A stretch of DNA of 64,000 nucleotides from NCBI GenBank assembly GCA_017794705.1, contig CP051235.1, positions 183,010-247,009 on the forward strand, given 5' to 3'. The stretch is from Devosia sp. (GTDB lineage: Bacteria > Pseudomonadota > Alphaproteobacteria > Rhizobiales > Devosiaceae). The position numbers and the translations under genes are program-made. The stretch's first letter is position 1. The number at the start of each line of letters is the position of its first letter. Shown here piece after piece: positions 9,585-18,670 of the stretch. The notes below the pieces were generated by a model. That model did not search any database. It was not told the DNA's origin and saw nothing but the letters and a program-made list of their open reading frames with translations.

Positions 9585-10862
9585 ATGTCCAAAGAGAACA
9601 ACAGCGGCGACTCCTCAAAGAACACGCTTTATTGCTCGTTCTGCGGGAAATCCCAGCACGAGGTGCGCAAGCTGATTGCCGGCCCCACCGTATTCATCTG
9701 CGATGAATGCGTGGAACTGTGCATGGACATCATCCGGGAAGAGAGCAAGACGTCGCTGGTCAAGTCGACCGACGGTGTGCCGACCCCGTCCGAAATCAAC
9801 AAGGTGCTTGATGATTATGTGATCGGCCAGGCCCGCGCGAAGCGCGTGTTGGCGGTGGCGGTGCACAATCACTACAAGCGCCTGCATCACGCGTCCAAGA
9901 ACCAGGACGTAGAGCTTTCCAAGTCCAACATCCTTCTGATCGGCCCGACCGGGTGCGGCAAGACGCTGCTGGCCCAGACGCTGGCGCGCATCATCGATGT
10001 GCCGTTCACCATGGCCGATGCCACGACGCTGACCGAAGCCGGTTATGTGGGTGAGGACGTCGAAAACATCATTCTGAAACTGCTGCAGGCTGCCGACTAC
10101 AATGTCGAGAAGGCGCAGCGCGGCATCGTCTATATCGACGAGGTCGACAAGATTTCGCGCAAGTCCGACAATCCCTCGATCACCCGCGACGTCAGCGGCG
10201 AGGGTGTGCAGCAGGCACTGCTGAAGGTCATGGAAGGCACAGTGGCTTCCGTTCCGCCGCAGGGTGGCCGCAAGCATCCGCAGCAGGAATTCCTGCAGGT
10301 AGACACGACCAATATCCTGTTCATCGTCGGCGGTGCCTTTGCCGGCCTTGAAAAACTGATCGCCGCGCGCGGCACGCACACTTCCATCGGCTTTGGCGCC
10401 GAGGTGAAGGATGTGGATGACCGCCGGGTGGGCGAACTGTTTGCCGAGGTCGAGCCGGAAGACATGGTCAAGTTCGGTCTGATCCCGGAATTCATCGGCC
10501 GCCTGCCGGTGATCGCCACGCTTGAAGATCTGGACGAGGAAGCGCTGGTGCGAATCCTGACAGAGCCGAAGAATGCTCTGGTCCGCCAGTATCAGCGCCT
10601 GTTCAACATGGAAGATGTCGAACTGACCTTCCACGAGGACGCTCTGAATGCGATTGCCCGTCAGGCGATCAATCGCAAGACCGGCGCGCGCGGGTTGCGC
10701 TCGATCATGGAAGCCATTCTGCTCGACACGATGTTCGACCTGCCCAGCTTTGACGGTGTCGAAGAGGTGGTCATTTCGCAGGAAGTCGTCGAAGGCAAGG
10801 ATGCCCGCCCGCTCTACATCTACTCGGAGCGCGAAAAGGAAGAGGCAAACGCCGAGGCCTGA
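9585..10862 (+). CDS. clpX: ClpX unfoldase subunit of ClpXP
   Basis: An AAA+ unfoldase that recognises and threads substrates into ClpP. The 425-residue protein has the N-terminal four-cysteine zinc-binding domain (C17, C20, C39, C42), Walker A GPTGCGKT, Walker [11 protein letters not shown], sensor regions and the C-terminal small domain. A CAGGAG ribosome-binding site precedes the ATG. It ends in a strong terminator. Confidence 0.98.
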   Translation: MSKENNSGDSSKNTLYCSFCGKSQHEVRKLIAGPTVFICDECVELCMDIIREESKTSLVKSTDGVPTPSEINKVLDDYVIGQARAKRVLAVAVHNHYKRLHHASKNQDVELSKSNILLIGPTGCGKTLLAQTLARIIDVPFTMADATTLTEAGYVGEDVENIILKLLQAADYNVEKAQRGIVYIDEVDKISRKSDNPSITRDVSGEGVQQALLKVMEGTVASVPPQGGRKHPQQEFLQVDTTNILFIVGGAFAGLEKLIAARGTHTSIGFGAEVKDVDDRRVGELFAEVEPEDMVKFGLIPEFIGRLPVIATLEDLDEEALVRILTEPKNALVRQYQRLFNMEDVELTFHEDALNAIARQAINRKTGARGLRSIMEAILLDTMFDLPSFDGVEEVVISQEVVEGKDARPLYIYSEREKEEANAEA

Positions 10863-10888
10863 TCGGGTCTGACCGCGAAAGTTTTGAG

Positions 10889-10917
10889 GGCCGGGAAGAC
10901 AACTTCCCGGCCTTTTT
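10889..10917 (+). terminator. Rho-independent terminator of clpX
   Basis: A perfect 10-bp stem GGCCGGGAAG/CTTCCCGGCC with an ACAA loop is followed by five T. It also separates clpX from the convergent citrate synthase-like gene, whose stop codon starts at 10921. Confidence 0.9.
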
Positions 10918-10920
10918 GAT

Positions 10921-11988
10921 TCAGGCGGCCCTTTGCGGCAGCGGGCCGGTGTAGTGAGACTGCGGGCGAATGAGGCGGCCGGTGGCGGCCTGTTCGAGGG
11001 CATGGGCAACCCAGCCTGCGGTGCGGCCGGAGGCAAAAACCGCAGTGAAAGTGTCGCGGGGGAAACCGAGGGCCTCGAGCAGGACGGCGGTGTAGTACTC
11101 GACATTGGTCTCCAGTTTGCGTTCAGGCTTGTGGATGGCGAGCGCCGCCAGCGCCTCCCGCTCGACGGCGGCGGCCAGTTCGAGGCGGTCTGATCGAAGG
11201 CCATTGAGCGCCGACTTCAGCGCATCCGCGCGTGGGTCGCGGACGCGGTAAATGCGGTGGCCAAACCCCATCAGGCGGCGGCCCGCAGCGAGTTCATTGT
11301 CAATCCAGGCGCGGGCATTGTCCGGGGTGCCGACAGCGTCGAGCATGTCGAGCACGGGGCCGGGCGCGCCCCCGTGCAGGGGGCCTTTCAACGCGCCGAG
11401 GGCGGCGGTGACACTCGAAACAAGCCCGGCGTCCGTGGAGGCCACGACCCTGGCTGTGAAGGTTGAGGCATTGAGGCCGTGGTCGATGACAGAAATCAGG
11501 TAGGTGTTGAGACCTGCGATCGCTTCGGCGGATGTGTTGAGACCAGCCATGCACAGCATGTCCTCGGCATGACCGAGGGCGGGGTCGGGATCGATCAGTT
11601 TTTTGCCCGACGACTGCCGGATCAATTGCGCGAGCAGGGTGCCCGGTGCAGCGACAAGGTCAAGGGCGGCGTTGATGTCGTTGCCGTCTGGAAGGGTGGA
11701 CAGTGCGGTGCGCATGGCGTCGAACAGCGGCATGTCTGCCAGCTGGGGTAGAAGGTTAGATGTCCTTGTGAAGACACGGGCGCGGGCCTTGCCGATCGCG
11801 CTGCGAATGTCCGCCGGAGTATCGGCATAGCTGGCCAATAATAGTCCGGCCACCTCTTCAAATGTCCGGTCCGCAACCAGTTCATCGAGACGATAACCGC
11901 CGATGATCAGTTCTCCGGCGAGCCCGTCGACGTGAGACAGCCGGGTTTCGGCAGCCACAACCTTTTCCAGTCCGTTATCGATCAGCAT
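10921..11988 (-). CDS. Citrate synthase / 2-methylcitrate synthase-like protein
   Basis: A 355-residue short-type citrate synthase-fold protein, distinct from the gltA at the other end of the window. Active-site histidines are present at H170 (VIDHGLNAST), H205 (GPLHGG) and H244 (GFGHRIY). The usual catalytic aspartate position reads Glu297 (TNVEYYTAV). The family includes condensing enzymes for propionyl-CoA, so methylcitrate synthase is possible, but no prpB/prpD is near. AGGAGA lies 8 bases before the ATG. It is divergent from a second citrate synthase-like gene that carries a DNA-binding domain. Confidence 0.85.
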   Translation of the reverse strand: MLIDNGLEKVVAAETRLSHVDGLAGELIIGGYRLDELVADRTFEEVAGLLLASYADTPADIRSAIGKARARVFTRTSNLLPQLADMPLFDAMRTALSTLPDGNDINAALDLVAAPGTLLAQLIRQSSGKKLIDPDPALGHAEDMLCMAGLNTSAEAIAGLNTYLISVIDHGLNASTFTARVVASTDAGLVSSVTAALGALKGPLHGGAPGPVLDMLDAVGTPDNARAWIDNELAAGRRLMGFGHRIYRVRDPRADALKSALNGLRSDRLELAAAVEREALAALAIHKPERKLETNVEYYTAVLLEALGFPRDTFTAVFASGRTAGWVAHALEQAATGRLIRPQSHYTGPLPQRAA

Positions 11989-12015
11989 CTCAATTCTCCT
12001 TGTCTCTTGCGCGGG

Positions 12016-12043
12016 AAGATAGAGGCGTTAACATTGACGTCAA
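12016..12043 (-). promoter_or_regulatory. Candidate sigma-70 promoter of the minus-strand citrate synthase-like gene
   Basis: On the minus strand TTGACG (12043-12038) and TATCTT (12021-12016) are separated by 16 bases and precede the start codon at 11988. The -35 box lies inside the ATTGACGTCAAT palindrome, so a protein bound there would block it. Confidence 0.4.
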
Positions 12044-12065
12044 TCTTGATGAATAAGATCAATGT
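12031..12065. promoter_or_regulatory. Palindromic operator candidate between divergent citrate synthase-like genes
   Basis: A perfect 12-base palindrome ATTGACGTCAAT covers 12033-12044. A wider inverted repeat ACATTGA (12031-12037) / TCAATGT (12059-12065) overlaps it and brackets the ATG at 12049. TTGAT/ATCAA arms lie between. The region sits between two divergent genes, one of which encodes its own DNA-binding domain, so autoregulation is an obvious inference. Confidence 0.45.
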
Positions 12066-13191
12066 GAAGATGAAATGGATTGATGCTGAAGAAGCGTTGG
12101 CGCGGCTCGGGACGAAACGCCAGACGCTCTATGCCAACGTCAGCCGGGGCCGCATAAGGGCACGGCCCGACCCGTCCGATACGCGCAAGAGCCAATATGC
12201 GGATGCTGATGTGGAACGGCTGGCGGCGCGCAGGCGCGGTCGGCCGGCGGTTCGTTCTGTGGCGGCGGATACGATCCGTTGGGGAGAGCCGGTACTGAAT
12301 TCGTCGATTTCCACCATCGCCGATGGCCGGCTGGTCTATCGCGGACATGATGTTGCAGAGCTGGCGGCGACGGCCGAACTGGAAGACGTATGCGCTTTGC
12401 TCTGGCAGACCGACCGACCGGTGTTCGATGGCACAGGAGCGGACGAACCGGGCATGCCTGTTGCCCTGCTGATGCTGGCACGCCGTGCCCTTGCTGATCC
12501 ACCTACATTGGGGCGCTCGATGCCGACGCTCCGGCGAGCGGTCGAGCGGGTCTATGCGGATTTCGCGGGGCATCTGACCGGACCGGGCGAGGGGGCCCTT
12601 GCAGCACGTCTGGCAACGCGATGGCGGCGGCCGCAAGCCGAGCCGGTGCTTCGGGCAGCGTTGGTCCTGCTGGCGGACCACGAGTTGAATGCGTCAACAT
12701 TTGCGGCGCGGGTCACCGCCTCGACGGGCGCGCCGCTTTCGGCGTGCCTGCTTTCCGGCGTGTGTACCCTCAGCGGACCGCTACACGGTGGGGTTGCCAC
12801 AGCAATCGCGACGTTGGCGGACAGTGCTGCTGAACGCGGTGCCGAGGCGGCCGTTCGCCAGTGGCTGGCCCAGGGGCAGGCACTGCCGGCATTCGGGCAC
12901 ACGCTTTATCCCAACGGCGACATCCGGGCGGAGGTCTTGCTGTCGTTGCTGGAGTTGCCGCCTTATCTGGCGGACCTGAAACAGGCTGCCGAGGAGATGA
13001 CGGGTGAGCGGGCCAATGTGGATTTTGCGCTCTGCGCGCTGACGCACCGGTTCGGCTTGCCGGAGGAGGCGCCGCTTCTGATCTTCGCTTTGGCGAGGAG
13101 CGTTGGCTGGTTGGCCCATGCGCTTGAACAGATCGAGACCGGGGAACTCATCCGGCCACGCGCCCGCTACGCCGGTCAATTGCCCAACTGA
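12049..13191 (+). CDS. Helix-turn-helix domain fused to a citrate synthase-like domain
   Basis: A 380-residue protein in two parts. Residues about 8-60 form a MerR/excisionase-type helix-turn-helix (WIDAEEALARLGTKRQTLYA, then RGRIRARPDP and YADADVERL), followed by a basic linker (RRRGRP). Residues about 75-380 are a citrate synthase fold with the catalytic-type residues kept: H211 (DHELNAST), H246 (GPLHGG), H284 (AFGHTLY) and D325 (ANVDFA). Function is not established. A metabolite-responsive regulator, or an enzyme that binds DNA, are both possible. The start is uncertain: ATG at 12049 has a poor ribosome-binding site and ATG 12070 is an alternative. Longer starts would read into the divergent gene. 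Confidence 0.8.
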   Translation: MNKINVKMKWIDAEEALARLGTKRQTLYANVSRGRIRARPDPSDTRKSQYADADVERLAARRRGRPAVRSVAADTIRWGEPVLNSSISTIADGRLVYRGHDVAELAATAELEDVCALLWQTDRPVFDGTGADEPGMPVALLMLARRALADPPTLGRSMPTLRRAVERVYADFAGHLTGPGEGALAARLATRWRRPQAEPVLRAALVLLADHELNASTFAARVTASTGAPLSACLLSGVCTLSGPLHGGVATAIATLADSAAERGAEAAVRQWLAQGQALPAFGHTLYPNGDIRAEVLLSLLELPPYLADLKQAAEEMTGERANVDFALCALTHRFGLPEEAPLLIFALARSVGWLAHALEQIETGELIRPRARYAGQLPN

Positions 13192-13220
13192 CGTTGTTGT
13201 TGGCTCCGTTTCAGGGGTGA

Positions 13221-14000
13221 TCAGTCTTGTCTGAAGGAGACTTTGCGGCGCTTCATGTGCGGCTGCAACACAGGCTCCAGCTTGTGGATCAATCGCCATC
13301 TGGTGATGCGAAGCACATGCGCAACACGCGCCGTGAAAGAGGTTGGCGGGGGGCGGCGGTCGTTGTCGGATTGGTCGAGTGCTTCGTCCTCGTGGGATTC
13401 AAGGTTGCGGTGCTGGGCGCAAACCGCCGGGTCTGTCTGTAGCAATCGCAGCCGGTTGGCGGGCCTTTCCATCGTGCAGAACAAAGTCCAGTCAAGCGGG
13501 TAGTTGAAAAGCTGAGGGCTGGCGAGCAGGGCCTGTGCTGCAGTTCTCGAAATGACGTAACCGGCGGAACCCCAGGTGAATGAGCTCATCCGGCGGAATC
13601 CTCGGCCGGCGCATTTTTGTTCGAGCAAGCCCGCGTTCAACTGCGGCGCGTCAGTGTCTTCAATGCGAATGACGTCGACATCGAACTCCGGCAACTGTTC
13701 CAGAAAGCTCTTGATATCCGAGGACAGCACGACGTCATCCTCGAGCACCAGGCCACGCCGAGCGCCGGTGGCAATCAGTGCCTCCCATGCGTGAGTATGT
13801 GCCTTTGAACAGGCAAACTGCGCTTCCGAGAGCCAATACCAGCGGTTGGGGTTGCAGTACTGATTTCGCTCCTCGTCTGTGAGTTCGGCAGGTGTTGTGC
13901 CGCGGATTCGGTCCGCAACGAGCCCGAGGTCTTCAAATTGCCGTTCCATGAACTTCCGGCGTTCCGGGCGGGTGTCCAGATTGATGTAGAAGATGGGCAT
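13221..14000 (-). CDS. Glycosyltransferase family 25 (LPS-type) protein
   Basis: A 259-residue cytoplasmic glycosyltransferase of the GT25/LgtB-like family, usually adding galactose or related sugars to LPS or other surface glycans. It starts MPIFYINLDTRPERR, the typical family beginning, has the metal/nucleotide-sugar motif LEDDVVLS, and later GSAGYVISR. The ATG at 14000 is chosen for the family start; upstream in-frame starts to 14081 add an unrelated extension. The C-terminal end is basic. It is a lone gene divergent from lon, with no other glycan genes adjacent. Confidence 0.85.
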   Translation of the reverse strand: MPIFYINLDTRPERRKFMERQFEDLGLVADRIRGTTPAELTDEERNQYCNPNRWYWLSEAQFACSKAHTHAWEALIATGARRGLVLEDDVVLSSDIKSFLEQLPEFDVDVIRIEDTDAPQLNAGLLEQKCAGRGFRRMSSFTWGSAGYVISRTAAQALLASPQLFNYPLDWTLFCTMERPANRLRLLQTDPAVCAQHRNLESHEDEALDQSDNDRRPPPTSFTARVAHVLRITRWRLIHKLEPVLQPHMKRRKVSFRQD

Positions 14001-14108
14001 CTGCTCGCTCAAAACGCATACGCTCCGGTTTGGATGGACGATGATTGTGGCCCCTGACCGGGTGTACCAGAATGGCGGCAACGATGCGTGAAAACTCTGC
14101 GGAGTTGA

Positions 14109-14136
14109 CTTGCACCGCGCCTAGTCCAACCTATCT
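14109..14136 (+). promoter_or_regulatory. Candidate RpoH (sigma-32) heat-shock promoter of lon
   Basis: CTTG (14109-14112), 17 bases, then CCTATCT (14130-14136) match CTTG-N17/18-CYTATNT. It lies 89 bases upstream of the lon start in the divergent gap with the glycosyltransferase gene. Confidence 0.65.
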
Positions 14137-14224
14137 ATAGTCGAGATTCGAAACCCGTTCAGGGTCCATCCCATTCCGGTTCACCTTTTCCTCCCCATCG
14201 TGTGAGCCGCTGAAAGGAAAATTT

Positions 14225-16654
14225 ATGTCCGAAGACCAAGTGCAAGACATGCCCCGCGACGCCGTTTACCCGGTGTTGCCGCTGCGTGACATTGTCGTTT
14301 TCCCCGGCATGATCGTGCCGCTGTTTGTTGGCCGCGAAAAATCGGTCAAGGCGCTCGAAGAAGTCATGCGCGACGACAAGCACATTCTGATTGTGACCCA
14401 GAAGAACGCCCAGGATGATGATCCTGCGCCGTCTGAAATCTACGAAACCGGCACCATCGGGTCGGTGCTGCAGTTGTTGAAGTTGCCAGATGGTACAGTG
14501 AAAATCCTCGTCGAGGGTCTGAAGCGTGCTTCGGTCAGCCGCTATGTGCAGACCGATGAGTTCTTCCTTGCCGAAGCCGAGGTGATGGAAGAGACCGACA
14601 ATGACGCCACCGAAATCGAGGCGCTGTCGCGCTCGACCGTGGCCGAGTTCGAAAACTATGTGAAGCTGAACAAGAAGATTTCGGCGGAAGTGGTGACGGC
14701 GGTCAAGCAGATCGAGGATCACTCCAAGCTGGCCGACACGATCGCTTCACACCTAGTCATCAAGATCGAGGAGAAGGAAGAACTGCTTGGCCTCGTTTCC
14801 GTCGCTGAGCGGCTGGAACGCATCCTGATGCTGATGGAATCCGAAATCGGAGTTCTGCAGGTCGAAAAGCGTATCCGCGGCCGCGTCAAACGGCAGATGG
14901 AGAAGACCCAGCGCGAGTATTACCTCAACGAGCAGATGAAGGCGATCCAGCGCGAGTTGGGCGATGGCGAGGAAGGCAGCAACGAAGTTGCCGAACTCGA
15001 GGAAAAGATTGCCAAGACCAAGCTTTCCAAGGAAGCCCGCGACAAGGCCAATGCCGAGCTGAAAAAGCTGAAGCAGATGAGCCCGATGTCGGCGGAAGCC
15101 ACCGTTGTGCGTAATTACCTCGACTGGCTGATCAGCCTGCCGTGGGGCAAGAAGAGCCGCATCAAGAAGGATCTGGCGCACGCCGAAGCGATTCTCGATG
15201 CCGATCACTATGGGTTGGAAAAGGTCAAGGAGCGGATCGTCGAGTATCTCGCGGTGCAGAATCGCACGGGCAAGCTTAAGGGCCCGATCCTTTGTCTTGT
15301 GGGTCCTCCAGGCGTCGGCAAGACCTCTTTGGGCAAGTCGATTGCCAAGGCGACCGGGCGCGAATTCGTACGCATGTCGCTGGGCGGTGTTCGCGATGAA
15401 GCCGAAATCCGTGGCCATCGCCGGACCTATATCGGTTCGCTGCCGGGCAAGGTGATCCAGTCGCTGAAAAAGGCCGGAAAGACCAATCCGCTGTTCCTGC
15501 TCGACGAGATCGACAAGATGGGCATGGATTTCCGTGGCGATCCGTCCTCGGCGCTGCTCGAGGTGCTGGATCCGGAGCAGAACTCGACGTTCAACGATCA
15601 CTATCTGGAGGTCGACTATGACCTCAGCGACGTGATGTTCCTGACGACGTCGAACACGCTCAACATCCCGGGACCCCTGATGGACCGGATGGAGATCATC
15701 CGGCTCAGCGGTTACACCGAAGAAGAAAAGGCCGAGATTGCCAAGCGGCACCTGATTCCGCAGGCGCTGAAGGAAAACGGGCTGAAGGAAGGCGAGTTCG
15801 AACTGCCTGATGAGGCATTGATGACGGTAATCCGGCGTTACACGCGGGAAGCCGGCGTCCGTAACCTCAAGCGTGAGCTTTCGAAGCTGATGCGCAAGTC
15901 GGTCAAGACGCTGATGATGGACAAGGTCGAAAAGGTCACCATCGATGCCGAGCGGCTCGAGGATTACCTCGGCGCGCCGCCATTCCGCTTCGGCGAGATC
16001 GAGGCGGATGCGAAGGTGGGTCTGGTGACCGGCCTGGCCTGGACACCCGTTGGTGGAGAGCTTTTGACCATCGAAGGTGTGATGACGCCGGGCAAGGGCC
16101 GCATGACGGTAACCGGCAACCTTAAGGACGTGATGAAGGAATCCATCTCCGCCGCGGCTGCCTACGTCAAATCGCGCTCGATCGACTTCGGCATCAAACC
16201 GCCGCGGTTCGACAAGTCGGATATCCACGTGCACGTGCCGGAAGGCGCGACACCCAAGGATGGCCCGTCGGCCGGCATCGCCATGGCGACCACAATCGTT
16301 TCGATGATGACCGGAATTGCGGTGCGCAACGATATCGCCATGACCGGTGAGATCACGCTACGGGGCAGGGTGCTGCCCATTGGTGGTCTTAAGGAGAAGC
16401 TTTTGGCGGCCTTGCGGGGCGGCATCAAGACAGTGCTGATCCCGGAGGACAATGTGCATGACCTCAAGGAACTGCCGAAGGCGGTCACCGAAGGGCTGGA
16501 GATCATCCCAGTGTCCCGCATGGACCAGGTGATCGAGCATGCGCTTGTGACAAAGCCCGAGCCGATTGAATGGACGGCTGAAGACGAAAAGGCCGCTGCA
16601 GACGTTTCCGGCAAAGCGGAAACGGACGAAGTGGCACCGGGACTTGCCCACTGA
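14225..16654 (+). CDS. lon: ATP-dependent protease Lon
   Basis: A cytoplasmic AAA+ serine protease of 809 residues, normal for LonA. The N-terminal substrate-binding domain is followed by the AAA module with Walker A GPPGVGKT (360-367) and Walker [10 protein letters not shown]. The protease domain has the catalytic Ser682 (PKDGPSAG) and Lys725 (GGLKEK) dyad. AGGAAAA precedes the ATG. Heat-shock control is indicated by the upstream RpoH-type promoter. HU, the usual neighbour, follows after an inserted MFS gene. Confidence 0.98.
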   Translation: MSEDQVQDMPRDAVYPVLPLRDIVVFPGMIVPLFVGREKSVKALEEVMRDDKHILIVTQKNAQDDDPAPSEIYETGTIGSVLQLLKLPDGTVKILVEGLKRASVSRYVQTDEFFLAEAEVMEETDNDATEIEALSRSTVAEFENYVKLNKKISAEVVTAVKQIEDHSKLADTIASHLVIKIEEKEELLGLVSVAERLERILMLMESEIGVLQVEKRIRGRVKRQMEKTQREYYLNEQMKAIQRELGDGEEGSNEVAELEEKIAKTKLSKEARDKANAELKKLKQMSPMSAEATVVRNYLDWLISLPWGKKSRIKKDLAHAEAILDADHYGLEKVKERIVEYLAVQNRTGKLKGPILCLVGPPGVGKTSLGKSIAKATGREFVRMSLGGVRDEAEIRGHRRTYIGSLPGKVIQSLKKAGKTNPLFLLDEIDKMGMDFRGDPSSALLEVLDPEQNSTFNDHYLEVDYDLSDVMFLTTSNTLNIPGPLMDRMEIIRLSGYTEEEKAEIAKRHLIPQALKENGLKEGEFELPDEALMTVIRRYTREAGVRNLKRELSKLMRKSVKTLMMDKVEKVTIDAERLEDYLGAPPFRFGEIEADAKVGLVTGLAWTPVGGELLTIEGVMTPGKGRMTVTGNLKDVMKESISAAAAYVKSRSIDFGIKPPRFDKSDIHVHVPEGATPKDGPSAGIAMATTIVSMMTGIAVRNDIAMTGEITLRGRVLPIGGLKEKLLAALRGGIKTVLIPEDNVHDLKELPKAVTEGLEIIPVSRMDQVIEHALVTKPEPIEWTAEDEKAAADVSGKAETDEVAPGLAH

Positions 16655-16683
16655 CAGTTTTCGGTCAAATGTAGAATAGACAG

Positions 16684-16715
16684 ATGGACGGCGCATTGGC
16701 GCCGTCCATTTTTTT
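16684..16715 (+). terminator. Rho-independent terminator of lon
   Basis: A perfect 11-bp stem ATGGACGGCGC/GCGCCGTCCAT with an ATTG loop, followed by a run of T up to 16715. It ends only 14 bases before the start of the next gene, so that gene must be expressed by readthrough or from a promoter overlapping this element. Confidence 0.9.
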
Positions 16716-16729
16716 GAGTGGTGGGTCAC

Positions 16730-17932
16730 GTGAACAACCTCAACAAGCCGCTGATCGTGATCCTTGGGGCCGTGATGCTCGATGCCGTCGGCATTGGCCT
16801 GATATTTCCCATACTGCCGGGCCTGTTGCGCGAGGTGGCGCATTTGTTCGACGTGGCGCCGCTCTACGGCGCGATGCTGTCGGTCTATGCGCTGATGCAG
16901 TTTGTCTTCGCGCCGGTTTTTGGCGCATTGAGCGACCGGTTTGGCCGCCGGCCGGTGCTGTTGATATCGCTAGCCGGTGCGGCGCTTGATTATGTGCTGA
17001 TGGCGTTGACGCCCTATTTGTGGGTGTTGTTTCTGGGGCGGGCCATTGCCGGCCTGACCAGCGCCAACATGGCCGTGGCCAGCGCCTATATCACCGACAT
17101 TTCGGACGAGGACAAACGCGCCCAGCGCTTTGGCTACATGCATGCCATGTTCGGGATCGGGTTCATCGTCGGGCCCGTGCTGGGCGGGCTTTTGGGCGAG
17201 TTCTGGATACGGGCGCCGTTTGTCCTGGCAGCGGCGCTCAACTTTGTAAACTTTGCTCTGGCCTATTTCGTATTGCCGGAGTCCCGAAAGGGTGAGGGGG
17301 GTGCGTTCGAATTGCGCCAACTGAACCCGCTGAAACCGTTGGGTTGGGCGTTGGGCGTGCGTGTGTTGCTGCCGTTCCTTGCTGTTTTCATCATTTTGAA
17401 TTTCGTCGGACAGGTCTACGGCTCGGTCTGGGTGCTTTACGGCGAAGATGCGCTCTTGTGGTCGCCATTCTGGGTGGGTGTGTCACTGGCCTTTTACGGG
17501 GCGCTGCACGCCGCGGTGCAAATGACCCTGCCGGGACCGGTGGCGCAGAGGTTTGGAGAGCGGACGACGCTGTTGATCGGCCTGGGATCTGAAGTGATCG
17601 CGCTGGTGGGCTTTGCGTTGATCGGTGCGGGCTGGGCCGCCTATGCGCTTATGCCCTTGTTTGCATTGGGAGGAATCGGCATTCCGGCCCTGCAATCCCT
17701 TACCACACGGGCGGTTGACGCAAATCATCAGGGTCGGTTGCAGGGCGTTTTGACCAGTCTGATGAGCCTGACGGCGGTATTCGGACCGCTGGTATTCACC
17801 GGCGCCTATTTTGCCTCAAAGAACTGGTGGTTGGGCTCGGTCTGGATTCTGGCGGCGGCACTTTATGCGCTGATCCTGCCACTTGCCGGATACTTGCGGC
17901 CGCGACCTGATCCGAGAATACAGCCGGCGTGA
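16730..17932 (+). CDS. MFS transporter, TetA/TCR-like drug:H+ antiporter family
   Basis: A 400-residue inner-membrane protein with 12 hydrophobic segments. The N-terminus NKPLIVILGAVMLDAVGIGL and the loop 2-3 motif A GALSDRFGRRPV are those of TetA-type exporters; motif C-like GFIVGPVLGG follows. Substrate is unknown; tetracycline resistance should not be assumed from the family alone. GTG at 16730 is preferred, with GGTGG six bases upstream. GTG at 16718 would start inside the terminator's T-run edge and lacks a ribosome-binding site. Confidence 0.85.
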   Translation: MNNLNKPLIVILGAVMLDAVGIGLIFPILPGLLREVAHLFDVAPLYGAMLSVYALMQFVFAPVFGALSDRFGRRPVLLISLAGAALDYVLMALTPYLWVLFLGRAIAGLTSANMAVASAYITDISDEDKRAQRFGYMHAMFGIGFIVGPVLGGLLGEFWIRAPFVLAAALNFVNFALAYFVLPESRKGEGGAFELRQLNPLKPLGWALGVRVLLPFLAVFIILNFVGQVYGSVWVLYGEDALLWSPFWVGVSLAFYGALHAAVQMTLPGPVAQRFGERTTLLIGLGSEVIALVGFALIGAGWAAYALMPLFALGGIGIPALQSLTTRAVDANHQGRLQGVLTSLMSLTAVFGPLVFTGAYFASKNWWLGSVWILAAALYALILPLAGYLRPRPDPRIQPA

Positions 17933-18115
17933 AGACTTGCGCTTTGCGCTCAGAGGGTGTTCCCGCGTGTTCATTTTGAGGCAAATTTGGCCCGGTTTTG
18001 CACAGTGAAAAGTGGCTGAATCGCGCGGATTTCCTTGCCTTTGCCGTAGAATCAAAGAAATGTGCCGCCCCATGCGCGCCAGTTAGGGCGGGCCACCAAG
18101 TGTGAGGATATATTC

Positions 18116-18388
18116 ATGAACAAAAATGATCTTGCCGGCGTTGTCGCCGAGCGCGCTGGCATCACCAAGGCAGAAGCCGGTGAAGCTGTGGACGCAGTAT
18201 TTGACGCGATCACTTCAACCCTGAAGAGCGGCGGCGATGTTCGCCTCGTCGGTTTTGGCACATTTTCCGTGTCGCACCGCAAGGCCACCAAGGGCCGCAA
18301 CCCAGCCACCGGCGAAGCCATCGACATTCCGGCTTCCAACCAGGCCAAGTTCAAGGCTGGCAAAGGCTTGAAGGACTCGCTGAACTAA
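18116..18388 (+). CDS. hup: DNA-binding protein HU
   Basis: A 90-residue nucleoid protein of the HU family, which bends and compacts DNA as a dimer. It starts MNKNDLAGVVAERAG and shows the DNA-arm region GRNPATGEAIDIPAS and the core VRLVGFGTFSV. GAGGA lies 8 bases before the ATG. It closes the tig-clp-lon-HU block, with a strong terminator behind. Confidence 0.96.
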   Translation: MNKNDLAGVVAERAGITKAEAGEAVDAVFDAITSTLKSGGDVRLVGFGTFSVSHRKATKGRNPATGEAIDIPASNQAKFKAGKGLKDSLN

Positions 18389-18412
18389 GCACTGCTTAGA
18401 GTAGTCGCTTAA

Positions 18413-18446
18413 AAGAGCCCCGGTTTCGCCGGGGCTCTTGTTTTTT
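18413..18446 (+). terminator. Rho-independent terminator of HU gene
   Basis: A perfect 11-bp stem AAGAGCCCCGG/CCGGGGCTCTT with a TTTCG loop, then G and six T. Confidence 0.92.
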
Positions 18447-18579
18447 GCGCCAACGGCAGAGGCTCAACCGGCGTGTGAGCGCAGAGTCTCTAAAATCTCA
18501 GGTTGACGGGGCAGGGGCTTGGCCTCTATCTGAAGCCGCTTTCCGCATCCTGTCCGAATGGAACAGGCATGACGGGGAA

Positions 18580-18655
18580 GGGCGATTAGCTCAGTTGGTA
18601 GAGCATCTCGTTTACACCGAGAATGTCGGCGGTTCGAGCCCGTCATCGCCCACCA
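18580..18655 (+). tRNA. tRNA-Val (TAC)
   Basis: A 76-base tRNA with encoded CCA. Acceptor GGGCGAT pairs with ATCGCCC. Anticodon stem TCTCG/CGAGA holds the loop TTTACAC with anticodon TAC (18613-18615). D-arm AGCTCAGTTGGTAGAGC and the TTCGAGC T-loop are standard. Confidence 0.97.
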
Positions 18656-18670
18656 GCTTCTTTGATTGAT

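Noticed and set aside
11622..11885. Possible extra gene inside the minus-strand citrate synthase-like gene
   Set aside because: Out-of-frame overlap on the same strand with no motif.
18445..18669. A 74-codon plus-strand frame covering tRNA-Val
   Set aside because: Its C-terminal part is translated tRNA sequence.
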